A DNA stretch of 38,461 bases from Roseococcus sp. (GTDB lineage Bacteria > Pseudomonadota > Alphaproteobacteria > Acetobacterales > Acetobacteraceae). This document shows, one piece after another, positions 25,752 to 33,177 of the stretch. The position numbers and the translations under genes are program-made. The notes beneath the pieces are model-generated. The model made no database searches. It saw only the letters and a program-made list of their open reading frames with translations, and was not told where the DNA came from. Positions within the stretch are counted from its first letter, which is position 1; every line of letters begins with the position of its first letter. The stretch covers positions 84,821 to 123,281 of the forward strand of contig JAOAIK010000022.1 in the NCBI GenBank assembly GCA_026414745.1, in the 5' to 3' direction.

Positions 25752-26705
25752 TCAGCGCGAGCAGGCGGCCCCGCCCAGCACGCAGAAGGTCGCGCAATGC
25801 GGGTGGTTCAGCGCCACCGGCCGCGCCGCCTCGGCCAGCGTCGCGCCGAGTTCGAAGCGCGCATCCTCCGCGATCAGCGTGCAGGCCAGCACCGCCGCCT
25901 GCGCCGCGCCCTTGCGCCGCACCACCATGCGCGCGGAGGCGCACATCACGCTCTCGGGCGAGCGGCCGAGAATGCCCCAGCAGGCGGTGGTGATCTCCGG
26001 CACGTCGCGCCCCGGGTCCATCTCGGGGAAGAGCATCAGCGCCACCGGGTCGGCCGCGTCCACGGGAATGCCGTGCGCGGCGAACAGCGCGGCATAGCCT
26101 GCGCGCATCGCCGCCTCGCCCGCCTGCGCGAAGCCCGCCCGCCCGGCGACATGCAGGCGGAACCCCTGCCGGGCCAGCCAGCGCAGCCCCTCCAGCGTGC
26201 GCGCGAAGCTGCCCGGGCCGCGCTCCAGGTCATGCGCCGCGGCGTCATGGTGGTCGAGGCTGACGCGCAGGATCAGCCGCTCCGACCCGTGCCGGTCGAG
26301 CAGGGCGCGCAGGGCGGCGGCGTGGCGGCGCAGGGGCTGCATGGCGTTGGTCAGCACCAGCGCGCGCAGGCCCCGCCCCAGAACCTCCTCCAGCATCGGC
26401 ACGAGATCGGGGTTCATGAAGGGCTCGCCGCCGGTGAAGCCCACCTCCTCCAGCGGATGCGCCCGCGCCTCGTCGAGGAAGCGCCGCACCTCGGCGAGCG
26501 TGAGATAGGCCAGCGCGTCGTTGCGCGGGCTGCTCTCGATGTAGCAGTTGGCGCAGGCGATGTTGCACAGCGTGCCGGTGTTGAACCACAGGGTGCGCAG
26601 CCCGGCGAGCGCCACCGTCGCGCGCGGGGCGCCCGTCAGGGTCACCGCCGGGTCCTGGAACTTGCGCGGATCGAGGCGCGGCGCCTGCTGCTGGCGGATG
26701 GACAC
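25752..26705 (-). CDS. Radical SAM protein with cysteine-rich C-terminus, function unknown
   Basis: Radical S-adenosylmethionine enzyme of 317 residues. The cluster motif CNIACANC (CX3CX2C) lies near residue 48 in WFNTGTLCNIACANCYIES. The SAM-binding GFTGGEPFMNP follows near 90, then VLTNAM and LRVSLDHHD, all in TIM-barrel order. The last about 90 residues contain CWGILG, VMCAS, LACTL and the terminal HPHCATFCVLGGAACSR. These seven cysteines could bind one or two auxiliary Fe-S clusters, but the spacing is not the usual SPASM pattern. The start is a GTG with GGAAGGGAAG upstream. Last gene of a same-strand run after TVP38 and FAD oxidoreductase genes. Substrate unknown; it is not ArsS-like. 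Confidence 0.82.
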   Translation of the reverse strand: MSIRQQQAPRLDPRKFQDPAVTLTGAPRATVALAGLRTLWFNTGTLCNIACANCYIESSPRNDALAYLTLAEVRRFLDEARAHPLEEVGFTGGEPFMNPDLVPMLEEVLGRGLRALVLTNAMQPLRRHAAALRALLDRHGSERLILRVSLDHHDAAAHDLERGPGSFARTLEGLRWLARQGFRLHVAGRAGFAQAGEAAMRAGYAALFAAHGIPVDAADPVALMLFPEMDPGRDVPEITTACWGILGRSPESVMCASARMVVRRKGAAQAAVLACTLIAEDARFELGATLAEAARPVALNHPHCATFCVLGGAACSR

Positions 26706-26765
26706 GGCGTCTTCCCTTCCTGTCCCGTCTCCCGGGCGATGTAGGCGCGACCCCGCCCCCGCGCA

Positions 26766-27452
26766 TCATCGGCGCGCCAGGCGGCGGCGGAGGGGAATGG
26801 CGGCCAGCGCGAGCAGGCCGAGCCCGGTCAGACCCGCCAGCAGGACGGGCGAGGGCCCATGCCCGCCGTCGAGGCCTCCGTCCAGCGCCTCGCCCAGCCC
26901 CGCCCCGGTCAGCGCGAAGACCGCCGTGCCCGGGATGATGCCGAGAAAGGTCGTCGCCACATAGAGCGACAGCCGCACCCCGATCAGCGCAGGGACTAGG
27001 TTGACCAGCACGAAGGGAAAGAGCGGCACGAGGCGGAGCATCAGCAGATAGGAGGCGGCGTCGCGCCGGACCGCCGCGGCCAGGGCTCCGGCGCGCGGGC
27101 CCAGCCGCTCCAGCGCCGCCGGGCCCAGCGCGAGCCGCGCGACGAGGAAGGTCCCGGTGGCCCCGAGCGTCGCCCCCAGCACCGCCAGCGCCGTCCCCGC
27201 CCCCGCGCCGAACAGGAACCCGCCCGCGAGGGTGAGGATGGCCGCGCCCGGCAGCGAGACCGCCACCGCCAGCGCATAGAGCAGCACATAGCCGAGCGCG
27301 GCCGGCGCCGGATCGCGCGCCACCAGGGCGCGCAGCGCCTCGCGCCGCCGCGCCAGCGCCTCCAGCGAGAGCAGCTCCTCCACCCCGGCCAGCCGCAGCC
27401 CGACGAGCAGCAGCACGAGGGCGAGCAGCAGCGCGAGCCGCCGCCCCCTCAC
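26766..27452 (-). CDS. TVP38/TMEM64 (DedA/VTT-type) membrane protein
   Basis: Inner-membrane protein of about 228 residues with five or six hydrophobic helices. The VTT core is visible: LLYALAVAVSLPGAAILTLAGGFLFG (LPGAAILTLAGGFLFG), the GATLGATGTFLVAR helix, and RDAASYLLMLRLVPLFPF-LVNLVPAL followed by YVATTFLGIIPGTAVF. The RLVPLFPF...N and GIIPGT patterns are typical. The start is a GTG forming a GTGA overlap with the oxidoreductase stop, so the two are coupled. In many bacteria these two domains occur as one fused protein. VTT proteins are implicated in lipid scrambling/transport; the specific cargo here is unknown. Confidence 0.87.
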   Translation of the reverse strand: MRGRRLALLLALVLLLVGLRLAGVEELLSLEALARRREALRALVARDPAPAALGYVLLYALAVAVSLPGAAILTLAGGFLFGAGAGTALAVLGATLGATGTFLVARLALGPAALERLGPRAGALAAAVRRDAASYLLMLRLVPLFPFVLVNLVPALIGVRLSLYVATTFLGIIPGTAVFALTGAGLGEALDGGLDGGHGPSPVLLAGLTGLGLLALAAIPLRRRLARR

Positions 27453-28909
27453 GGCAGCAGCCGCTGCAGCAGCCCCACCAGCCCGCGGGTGCGCGGGCCG
27501 AACAGCGAGGGGGTGTAGAAGCGCCCCGCCGCGCGCTTCGAGATCTCGGAGAGGGTGGGATAGGGCAGCACCAGCCGCGCCACCGCGCCGATCCGCAACC
27601 CCTGCTGCACCGCCAGGGCCCAGAGCCCGATCATCTCGCCCGCGCGCGGGGCCACCAGCGTCGCGCCCAGCACCCGCCCCGCCCCGCCGAGCACGATCTT
27701 CGCCAGCCCCTCGGGCGCGCGCTCGGCCTGGGCGCGGTCGTTGTGCGCGAGCGGCTCGCACAGCACGGTCACCGCCTCGCCGGCCTTGCGCGCCTCGGCC
27801 TCGGTCATCCCCACCTGCGCGAGCTCGGGGTCGGTGAAGGTGACGCGCGGCATCGCCCGGTCGTCGCGCTTCGCCGACAGGCCGAAGAGCGCGTTGCGCA
27901 GCACCACCGCGGCCTGGGCGGCGGCCGCATGGGTGGTGAAGGGCCCGCCCGCCACATCGCCGAGCGCGAAGACGCGCCGGTTGGTGGTGCGCATCCGTCG
28001 GTCCACGGTGATGCCGCGCGGCGTGTACGCGATGCCGGCCAGCTCCAGTCCCAGCCCCTCCGTGTTCGGTACCCGCCCGGTGGCGACCAGCAGATGCGAG
28101 CCGCCGAGGCTGCGCCGCAGCCCGTCCTGGTCGAACTCCAGCTCCACGCCCGCGCCCTCCGGGGCGGGGTTCGCCGCGGCCACGGCCGCGCCCTCCTCCA
28201 CCGCCACGCCCTCGCGCCGGAGCGCGGCGCGGATCAGGGCCGCGGCCTCGGGTTCCTCGCGCGGCAGCAGGCTGGCGCGCTCCAGCAGCGTCACCGCGCT
28301 GCCGAGGCGGCGGAAGGCCTGCGCCATCTCCACCCCGAGCGGCCCGCCGCCCAGCACGAGCAGATGCGCCGGGCGCTGCGCGAGGTCGAACAGCGTCTCG
28401 CTGGTCAGGAAGGGCAATCCCGAAAGGCCCGGGATGGGCGGCACCGCGGGGCGGGACCCGGTGGCGATGACGAAGCGCCGCGCGCGGATGGTCTGGCCGC
28501 CCGCCACTGCCTCGCGCGGGCCGGTGAAGGCGGCGGCGGCGCGGATCACCGTGCAGCCCAGCGCCTCGAAGCGCTCGGCCGAATCATGCGGCGCGAGGGT
28601 GGCGATCACCCCCTGCACATGCGCGCGCACCCGCGCCAGATCCACCACGGGTTCGGACAGATCCACGCCGAAGCGCCCCGCGCCGCGCGCCGATTGCGCC
28701 GCCGCCGCCGCCGCGATCAGCGCCTTGGAGGGGATGCAGCCGGTGTGCAGGCAGTCGCCCCCCATGCGCGCGCGCTCGACCAGCACGACCGAGGCGCCCA
28801 TCTGCGCGGCCCCCGCTGCGACGGAGAGCCCGCCCGAGCCCGCGCCGATCACGCAGAGATCGGCGTGCAGCGTGCCGTTCCTGAACTGCGGCCTGCGCGC
28901 GCCGGCCAT
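27449..28909 (-). CDS. FAD-dependent disulfide oxidoreductase (mercuric-reductase-like, TVP38-linked)
   Basis: Class I pyridine nucleotide-disulfide oxidoreductase, 486 residues. FAD motif VIGAGSGGLSVAAGAAQMG, redox disulfide MGGDCLHTGCIPSKA, NAD(P) motif VLGGGPLGVEMAQAFRRLG, and FALGDVAGGPFTTHAA are intact. The C-terminal dimer-interface motif reads PYPTLSE where lipoamide dehydrogenase has HxHPT-E, so the catalytic histidine is replaced. There is no N-terminal metal-binding HMA domain and no C-terminal cysteine pair, so mercury reduction is unlikely. A ribosome site GAGGGGG lies before the ATG. It is coupled to the TVP38 gene by a 4-bp overlap. The physiological disulfide or other acceptor is unknown. 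Confidence 0.88.
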   Translation of the reverse strand: MAGARRPQFRNGTLHADLCVIGAGSGGLSVAAGAAQMGASVVLVERARMGGDCLHTGCIPSKALIAAAAAAQSARGAGRFGVDLSEPVVDLARVRAHVQGVIATLAPHDSAERFEALGCTVIRAAAAFTGPREAVAGGQTIRARRFVIATGSRPAVPPIPGLSGLPFLTSETLFDLAQRPAHLLVLGGGPLGVEMAQAFRRLGSAVTLLERASLLPREEPEAAALIRAALRREGVAVEEGAAVAAANPAPEGAGVELEFDQDGLRRSLGGSHLLVATGRVPNTEGLGLELAGIAYTPRGITVDRRMRTTNRRVFALGDVAGGPFTTHAAAAQAAVVLRNALFGLSAKRDDRAMPRVTFTDPELAQVGMTEAEARKAGEAVTVLCEPLAHNDRAQAERAPEGLAKIVLGGAGRVLGATLVAPRAGEMIGLWALAVQQGLRIGAVARLVLPYPTLSEISKRAAGRFYTPSLFGPRTRGLVGLLQRLLP

Positions 28910-28954
28910 GCTTCCCCCTCGCGCCCCGCGCCGACCATCCGGCGCGCGCGGAGG

Positions 28955-29743
28955 CTACACCGCCCAGGCCGGTTTGCGCTTCTCCCGGAAGGCGGCGATG
29001 CCCTCGGCCGCCTCGGCGCCGGCCGCGGTGCGGGCGAAGGCGGCCACCGCCGCCTCCCCATAGCCCTCGGGCGCGACCGGACCGAGGGCGGCAAGCAGCG
29101 CCTTGGTCTCGGCCAGGGCGCCGGGCGCGGCCTCGCGCAGCGCGGCGAGCAGCCGGGCGAGGCGCTGATCCAGCCCTGCCCGGTCGGGCAGCACCTCATG
29201 CACGAGGCCGGCGGCCAGCGCGGCGGGGGCGTCCAGCACCTCGGCCTCCAGCACCAGGCGCGCGGCCTGGCTGCGGCCCATGCGCCGCACCAGCCAGGGC
29301 AGGATCTGGGCGGGGACGAGGCCGCGCCGCACCTCCGGCGCGGCGAAGCGGGCCTCGGCGCTGGCGAGCGCGATGTCGGCCGCGCAGACGAAGCCGAGGC
29401 CGCCCGCATGGGCCGCCCCCTCCACCGCCGCCACCACCACCTGGGGCAGGGCGCTCAGGGCGCGCAGCCGCTCGCCCATGGCGCGGTTGCGGCGCTCGCC
29501 GGCGGCGAGGCGCTCCTCGCGCGGGCCCTGGCCGACCTCGGTGAGGTCCAGCCCGGCGCAGAAATGCCCGCCCGCGCCGCGCAGCACCACCACACGGGCG
29601 GCGCGGTCCTGCGCGAGATCGGCGAGCACGGCGTCCAGCGCCTCGCCCATGCCGCCGCCGATGGCGTTGCGCCGCTCCGGGCGGTTCAGCGTGACATGGA
29701 CCACCGCCCCCTCGCGCGCGACGAGGACAGGGGGGGCGCTCAC
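28955..29743 (-). CDS. Enoyl-CoA hydratase/isomerase family protein (methylglutaconyl-CoA hydratase-like)
   Basis: Crotonase-fold protein, about 262 residues. Oxyanion-hole elements are GGHFCAGLDLTE and EGAAHAGGLGFVCAADI. One catalytic acid is kept (AAPEVRRGLVPA). The position of the first glutamate of classical hydratase (GGGCEL) is glycine in GGLGFV, a pattern common in LiuC/AUH and AtuE-type hydratases. The start is GTG at 29743, giving a GTGA overlap with the rne stop; GTG at 29752 adds three residues and is equally possible. Sitting directly behind rne is unexpected for a fatty- or amino-acid catabolic enzyme. The exact substrate cannot be read. Confidence 0.85.
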   Translation of the reverse strand: MSAPPVLVAREGAVVHVTLNRPERRNAIGGGMGEALDAVLADLAQDRAARVVVLRGAGGHFCAGLDLTEVGQGPREERLAAGERRNRAMGERLRALSALPQVVVAAVEGAAHAGGLGFVCAADIALASAEARFAAPEVRRGLVPAQILPWLVRRMGRSQAARLVLEAEVLDAPAALAAGLVHEVLPDRAGLDQRLARLLAALREAAPGALAETKALLAALGPVAPEGYGEAAVAAFARTAAGAEAAEGIAAFREKRKPAWAV

Positions 29744-32541
29744 CGCCGCCACCAGCCGGCGCGGCGCGGCGCGACCGCCGCGACCTCCTCGACGGGCTTC
29801 GGCAGGATGGCCGGGCCGATGACCGGGGCCGGCGGCTGTTCGGGCGCGGCCGGCCCGGAGGCGGCCGGCCCGGCGGCGACAGGCGCCGGGGCGGCGGCGG
29901 TGGGGGCGGGCCCGGCCGCCGGCGCGTCCTCGGCGGAGGCGGCCGCCGCCACCTGCCCCTCCGACGGCTCCGCCGGCGCAGCGGCGGAGGGCTCGGCGAC
30001 CGGCGCCGGTGCGGCCGCCCGCGCGGTGAGCGCCGCCTCGGCCGCGGCTTCGGCCGCTTCCAGCGCCGCCAACACGCTGTCGGGCGCACCGGCGAAGGGA
30101 TCGGCCGGCGTCGGCCCGGCATAGGCGGACATGGGCGCAGGGCCGGAGACCGCCGCCTCGGTCTCGCCGTCCGGCGCGGCGGCCTCGTCCTCGCGCCGGC
30201 GGCGACCGCCCCGGCGACCGCGGCGGCGGCGGCCGCGCTCCTCCTCGCCCCGCCCGGCATCGGGACGTGCCTCCGAACCGGCCGGCCCGGCCTCACCCCC
30301 CTCCTCGTCGGAGGGCGGCTCGCCCTCGGCGCCGGAGTCCTGGACCGGAGTGGCGGCCGCCGCCGCATCCGGACGCTCGCCGGCCTCGCCGCGGCCGCGA
30401 CGGCGGCGACGGCGACGGCGGCGACCGCGCTCCTCCTCGCCGGCCGCGCCCGCGGGGTGGGGCTCGGCGGCCTCGGCCTCGGGGGCTTGCTCGGCCTGCT
30501 CGGACTCCTCGGCCTCGGGCGCGTAGTCCATCCGCAGCGCGCTCGGCTTCTCCTCGGGGGGCGAGGCGGCCGGGGCGCGGCCGCGCTCGATGCGCGTCTC
30601 GGCGCCGCGCAGGCTGTCATCGGGCTCGAAGAGCACCGTCACCCCCCAGCGGCCCTCGATCTCGGCCAGCCGGTCGCGCTTGCGGTTGAGCAGCCAGAGC
30701 GCGACGGGGGTGGTGACACGCACCGTGATCTCCGCCGCGCGGCGGCGCGCGCATTCCTCCTCGACGGCGCGCAGCGCGGCGATCGCGCTGCTCTCGAGGT
30801 TGCGCACCACGCCGCGCCCGTTGCAGTGCGGGCAGGCGACGAAGCTCTGCTCGGCGAGGGAGGGGCGCAGCCGCTGGCGCGACATCTCGAGCAGCCCGAA
30901 ATGGCTGATGCGCCCCACCTGGATCCGCGCGCGGTCCTGCCGCAGCGCGTCCTTCAGGCGCTTCTCCACCATCGCATTGTGGCGGCTGCTGTCCATGTCG
31001 ATGAAGTCGATCACGATCAGCCCCGCGAGGTCGCGCAGGCGGAGCTGGCGGGCGATCTCGTCCGCCGCCTCGAGGTTGGTCTTGAGCGCCGTGTCCTCGA
31101 TGTTGCGCTCGCGCGTGGCGCGCCCGGAGTTCACGTCGATCGCGACCAGCGCCTCGGTCTGGTTGATGACGATGTAGCCGCCCGACTTGAGCTGCACCGT
31201 CGGCTCGTGCATCGCGTCGAGCTGGCTCTCCGCCTGGTAGCGGGAGAAGAGCGGCACCGCGCCGTCGCGATAGGGCTTGATCTTGCCCACATGCTCCGGC
31301 ATCAGCATCTGCATGAAGTCGCGCGCCTGGCGGTAGGCCTCGTCGCCCTCCACCAGGATCTCGTCCATGTCGCGCGCATAGCCGTCGCGGATGGCGCGCT
31401 TGATCAGGTCGGCCTCCTCGTAGATCAGCGCCGGCGCGGTGGAGGCGAGGGTGCGCTCGCGGATGTCGTCCCACAGGCGCAGCAGATACTCGCAGTCGCG
31501 CTTGATCTCGGGCTTTGGCCGGTTCGCCCCCGCCGTGCGCACGATCAGCGACATGCCGCGCGGCAGCTCCAGCTCCTCGATGATCTCGCGCAGGCGGCGG
31601 CGGTCGGCCGCCGAGGTGATCTTGCGCGAGACGCCGCCGCCGCGCGGCGAATTCGGCATGAGCACCGAGAAGCGCCCGGCGAGCGAGATGTAGGTGGTGA
31701 GCGCCGCGCCCTTGGTGCCGCGCTCCTCCTTCACCACCTGCACGAGCATGATCTGGCGGCGGCGGATCACCTCCTGGATCTTGTAGTTGCGCAGGAAGCG
31801 GGGCGGCGGGCGACGCTCGCGCGCGCGCTCCTCGGCCTCGGCCTCGGCCTCGCCCTCCGCGTCGCCCTCCTCCGGGCCGATGGTCTCGGGCGGCGGGAGA
31901 TCGGAGGGCGGGAGAATCTCGACGCGGCCGTTGGCCTCCTCCCCGTTCGCCTCCTCGCCCTCCGCCGGCGCTGCGGCCTCGGCCGCCACATCATCCGGGC
32001 GAGGCTCCTCGCCGGCCCCTTCCTCGGCGGCCCCTTCCTCGCCGGCCAGCACGGCCTCGGCCGCCGCGCGGGCAGCGGCCTCCGCCTCGAGCTGCGCAGC
32101 GATCGCCTCGGCCGAGGGCGCCTCCGCGTCCTCCGCGGGCGGAAGGGTGGCCTCGAGGATGGCCTGGGCGGCGGCGCGGGCGGCCTCGCGCCGGGCCAGG
32201 GCCTGGGCGCGGCGCTCCTCCTCGCGGGCCTCGGCCTCGGCCTCCTCGCGGGCCTCGGCCTCCTGCATCTCGATCAGCTTCTGCCGGTCGGCGACAGGGA
32301 TCTGGTAGTAGTCCGGGTGGATTTCGCCGAAGGCGAGGAAGCCGTGCCGGTTGCCGCCATACTCGACGAAGGCGGCCTGCAGGCTGGGTTCCACCCGCAC
32401 CACGCGGGCCAGGTAGATGTTGCCCTTGAGCGGGAGGCGGTTGGCCGCCTCGAGGTCGAACTCCTCAACGCGGGAGCCATCCATCACGACCACCCGGGTT
32501 TCTTCCGGGTGGGCCGCGTCGATCAACATGCGCTTGGTCAT
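29740..32541 (-). CDS. rne: Ribonuclease E
   Basis: Essential endoribonuclease for mRNA decay and rRNA/tRNA processing, 933 residues. The start at 32541 gives the typical MTKRMLIDAAHPEETRVVV opening. The S1 RNA-binding domain begins near residue 38 (KGNIYLARVVRVEPSLQAAF) and is interrupted by an acidic, alanine/glutamate-rich insertion at about 85-245, then resumes (FLRNYKIQEVI). The catalytic domain has the metal-binding aspartates in VAIDVNSG (Asp469) and IVIDFIDMD (Asp512). The Zn-link is CPHC (570-573). From about residue 640 the protein is a low-complexity tail with arginine-rich blocks and proline/alanine stretches, the degradosome scaffold and RNA-binding region. It ends in WWRR. Divergent from an amidase gene, as in other alphaproteobacteria. 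Confidence 0.95.
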   Translation of the reverse strand: MTKRMLIDAAHPEETRVVVMDGSRVEEFDLEAANRLPLKGNIYLARVVRVEPSLQAAFVEYGGNRHGFLAFGEIHPDYYQIPVADRQKLIEMQEAEAREEAEAEAREEERRAQALARREAARAAAQAILEATLPPAEDAEAPSAEAIAAQLEAEAAARAAAEAVLAGEEGAAEEGAGEEPRPDDVAAEAAAPAEGEEANGEEANGRVEILPPSDLPPPETIGPEEGDAEGEAEAEAEERARERRPPPRFLRNYKIQEVIRRRQIMLVQVVKEERGTKGAALTTYISLAGRFSVLMPNSPRGGGVSRKITSAADRRRLREIIEELELPRGMSLIVRTAGANRPKPEIKRDCEYLLRLWDDIRERTLASTAPALIYEEADLIKRAIRDGYARDMDEILVEGDEAYRQARDFMQMLMPEHVGKIKPYRDGAVPLFSRYQAESQLDAMHEPTVQLKSGGYIVINQTEALVAIDVNSGRATRERNIEDTALKTNLEAADEIARQLRLRDLAGLIVIDFIDMDSSRHNAMVEKRLKDALRQDRARIQVGRISHFGLLEMSRQRLRPSLAEQSFVACPHCNGRGVVRNLESSAIAALRAVEEECARRRAAEITVRVTTPVALWLLNRKRDRLAEIEGRWGVTVLFEPDDSLRGAETRIERGRAPAASPPEEKPSALRMDYAPEAEESEQAEQAPEAEAAEPHPAGAAGEEERGRRRRRRRRRGRGEAGERPDAAAAATPVQDSGAEGEPPSDEEGGEAGPAGSEARPDAGRGEEERGRRRRGRRGGRRRREDEAAAPDGETEAAVSGPAPMSAYAGPTPADPFAGAPDSVLAALEAAEAAAEAALTARAAAPAPVAEPSAAAPAEPSEGQVAAAASAEDAPAAGPAPTAAAPAPVAAGPAASGPAAPEQPPAPVIGPAILPKPVEEVAAVAPRRAGWWRR

Positions 32542-33177
32542 GCGGGAAACACTCCGCGCGCCGGCTGGCCGGCTCCCTCGGCGGGGGCAGGGCCGGGCGG
32601 TCGCGCAACAGGACGGAGAGGACGGATTCCGGGCGGGGTCTGAACAGCGGCGATGTCGGCGACATCGAGCCTCGGTCCTCGCTCGGGGGCGCCCCGGGGC
32701 CGGCCACCGGACGGCGGGCACGGCGGGCCGGAGGGCCCAATGGCGTTACCCCCACTCATGTGCGCCCGACGCGGGCGGGCGACCTTGCGGCATCGCCGGT
32801 GCCCGCGGCAGGGGCGAGGGGCGATGCACCGCAGGCGCGCAGACGGAACCGGCCGGGCCGTCGCGGCGCACCCACACATCGGCGCGCGCCGGGCCACGGC
32901 ATGGGCCGCCGCACGGCACCGGCCGGCCGCAGCGGAAGGCGGCAGCCCAGCCGGGGGCGGTTTGCGGCCCCGTTCCGCCCGCAGCGCCGGTCGCTGGGGC
33001 AACCCACATTACGCGGGGTGCCGCCCCCCCACAAGGGCGGCCCCCGGCTCTCCCAGCGGGGCGCCCCGCGGGTTTGCCTTCGCCCCAGGCCGCTTGCCTC
33101 GAGGGAAGGCAGAGGCCGCTGGATTTCCGAGCCGATCTCCCGCTATGGTTGCGCCGCGCGATGGGGGGTCGCGCGAC
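32542..33177. other. 636-bp non-coding gap between rne and the amidase gene
   Basis: No convincing gene was found here; open frames exist but show no ribosome site, motif or sensible composition. Probable contents are the rne 5' leader and both promoters. Structures seen near rne are GCCGGC-TG-GCCGGC (32560-32573) and a 17-bp inverted repeat at 32651-32667. The rest is G/C-rich with no clear -35/-10 pair. Long leaders are known to mediate RNase E self-regulation in enterobacteria; a similar role here is inference. Confidence 0.6.
32651..32667. promoter_or_regulatory. CGATGTCG-G-CGACATCG inverted repeat upstream of rne
   Basis: Perfect 8-bp arms with a single central base, 110 bp before the rne start. 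In RNA it can only form a six-pair stem with a 5-nt loop; in DNA it resembles a dimeric regulator's operator. Its function is unproven. Confidence 0.4.

Noticed and set aside
25749..25754. TGATCA where the stops of two convergent genes abut
   Set aside because: The palindrome follows necessarily from two facing TGA stops with no gap; noted as compact packing and not as a signal.
25752..26705. Arsenosugar radical SAM protein ArsS
   Set aside because: TVP38 and oxidoreductase neighbours recall some arsenic loci, but the cluster motif region (LCNIACANCYIES) is not ArsS-like and no arsM, arsR or arsC is present.
27449..28909. Mercuric reductase (merA) and a mercury resistance operon
   Set aside because: No HMA domain, no C-terminal Cys pair, and no merR, merT or merP nearby.
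29757..30540. Separate gene in the alanine/proline/arginine-rich region on either strand
   Set aside because: It is the low-complexity C-terminal tail of RNase E, continuous in frame with the catalytic domain.
32653..33177. N-terminal extension of the amidase gene far upstream
   Set aside because: The frame is open but composition is random arginine/alanine/proline, while a Tat-like signal and ribosome site fit a start at 33178.
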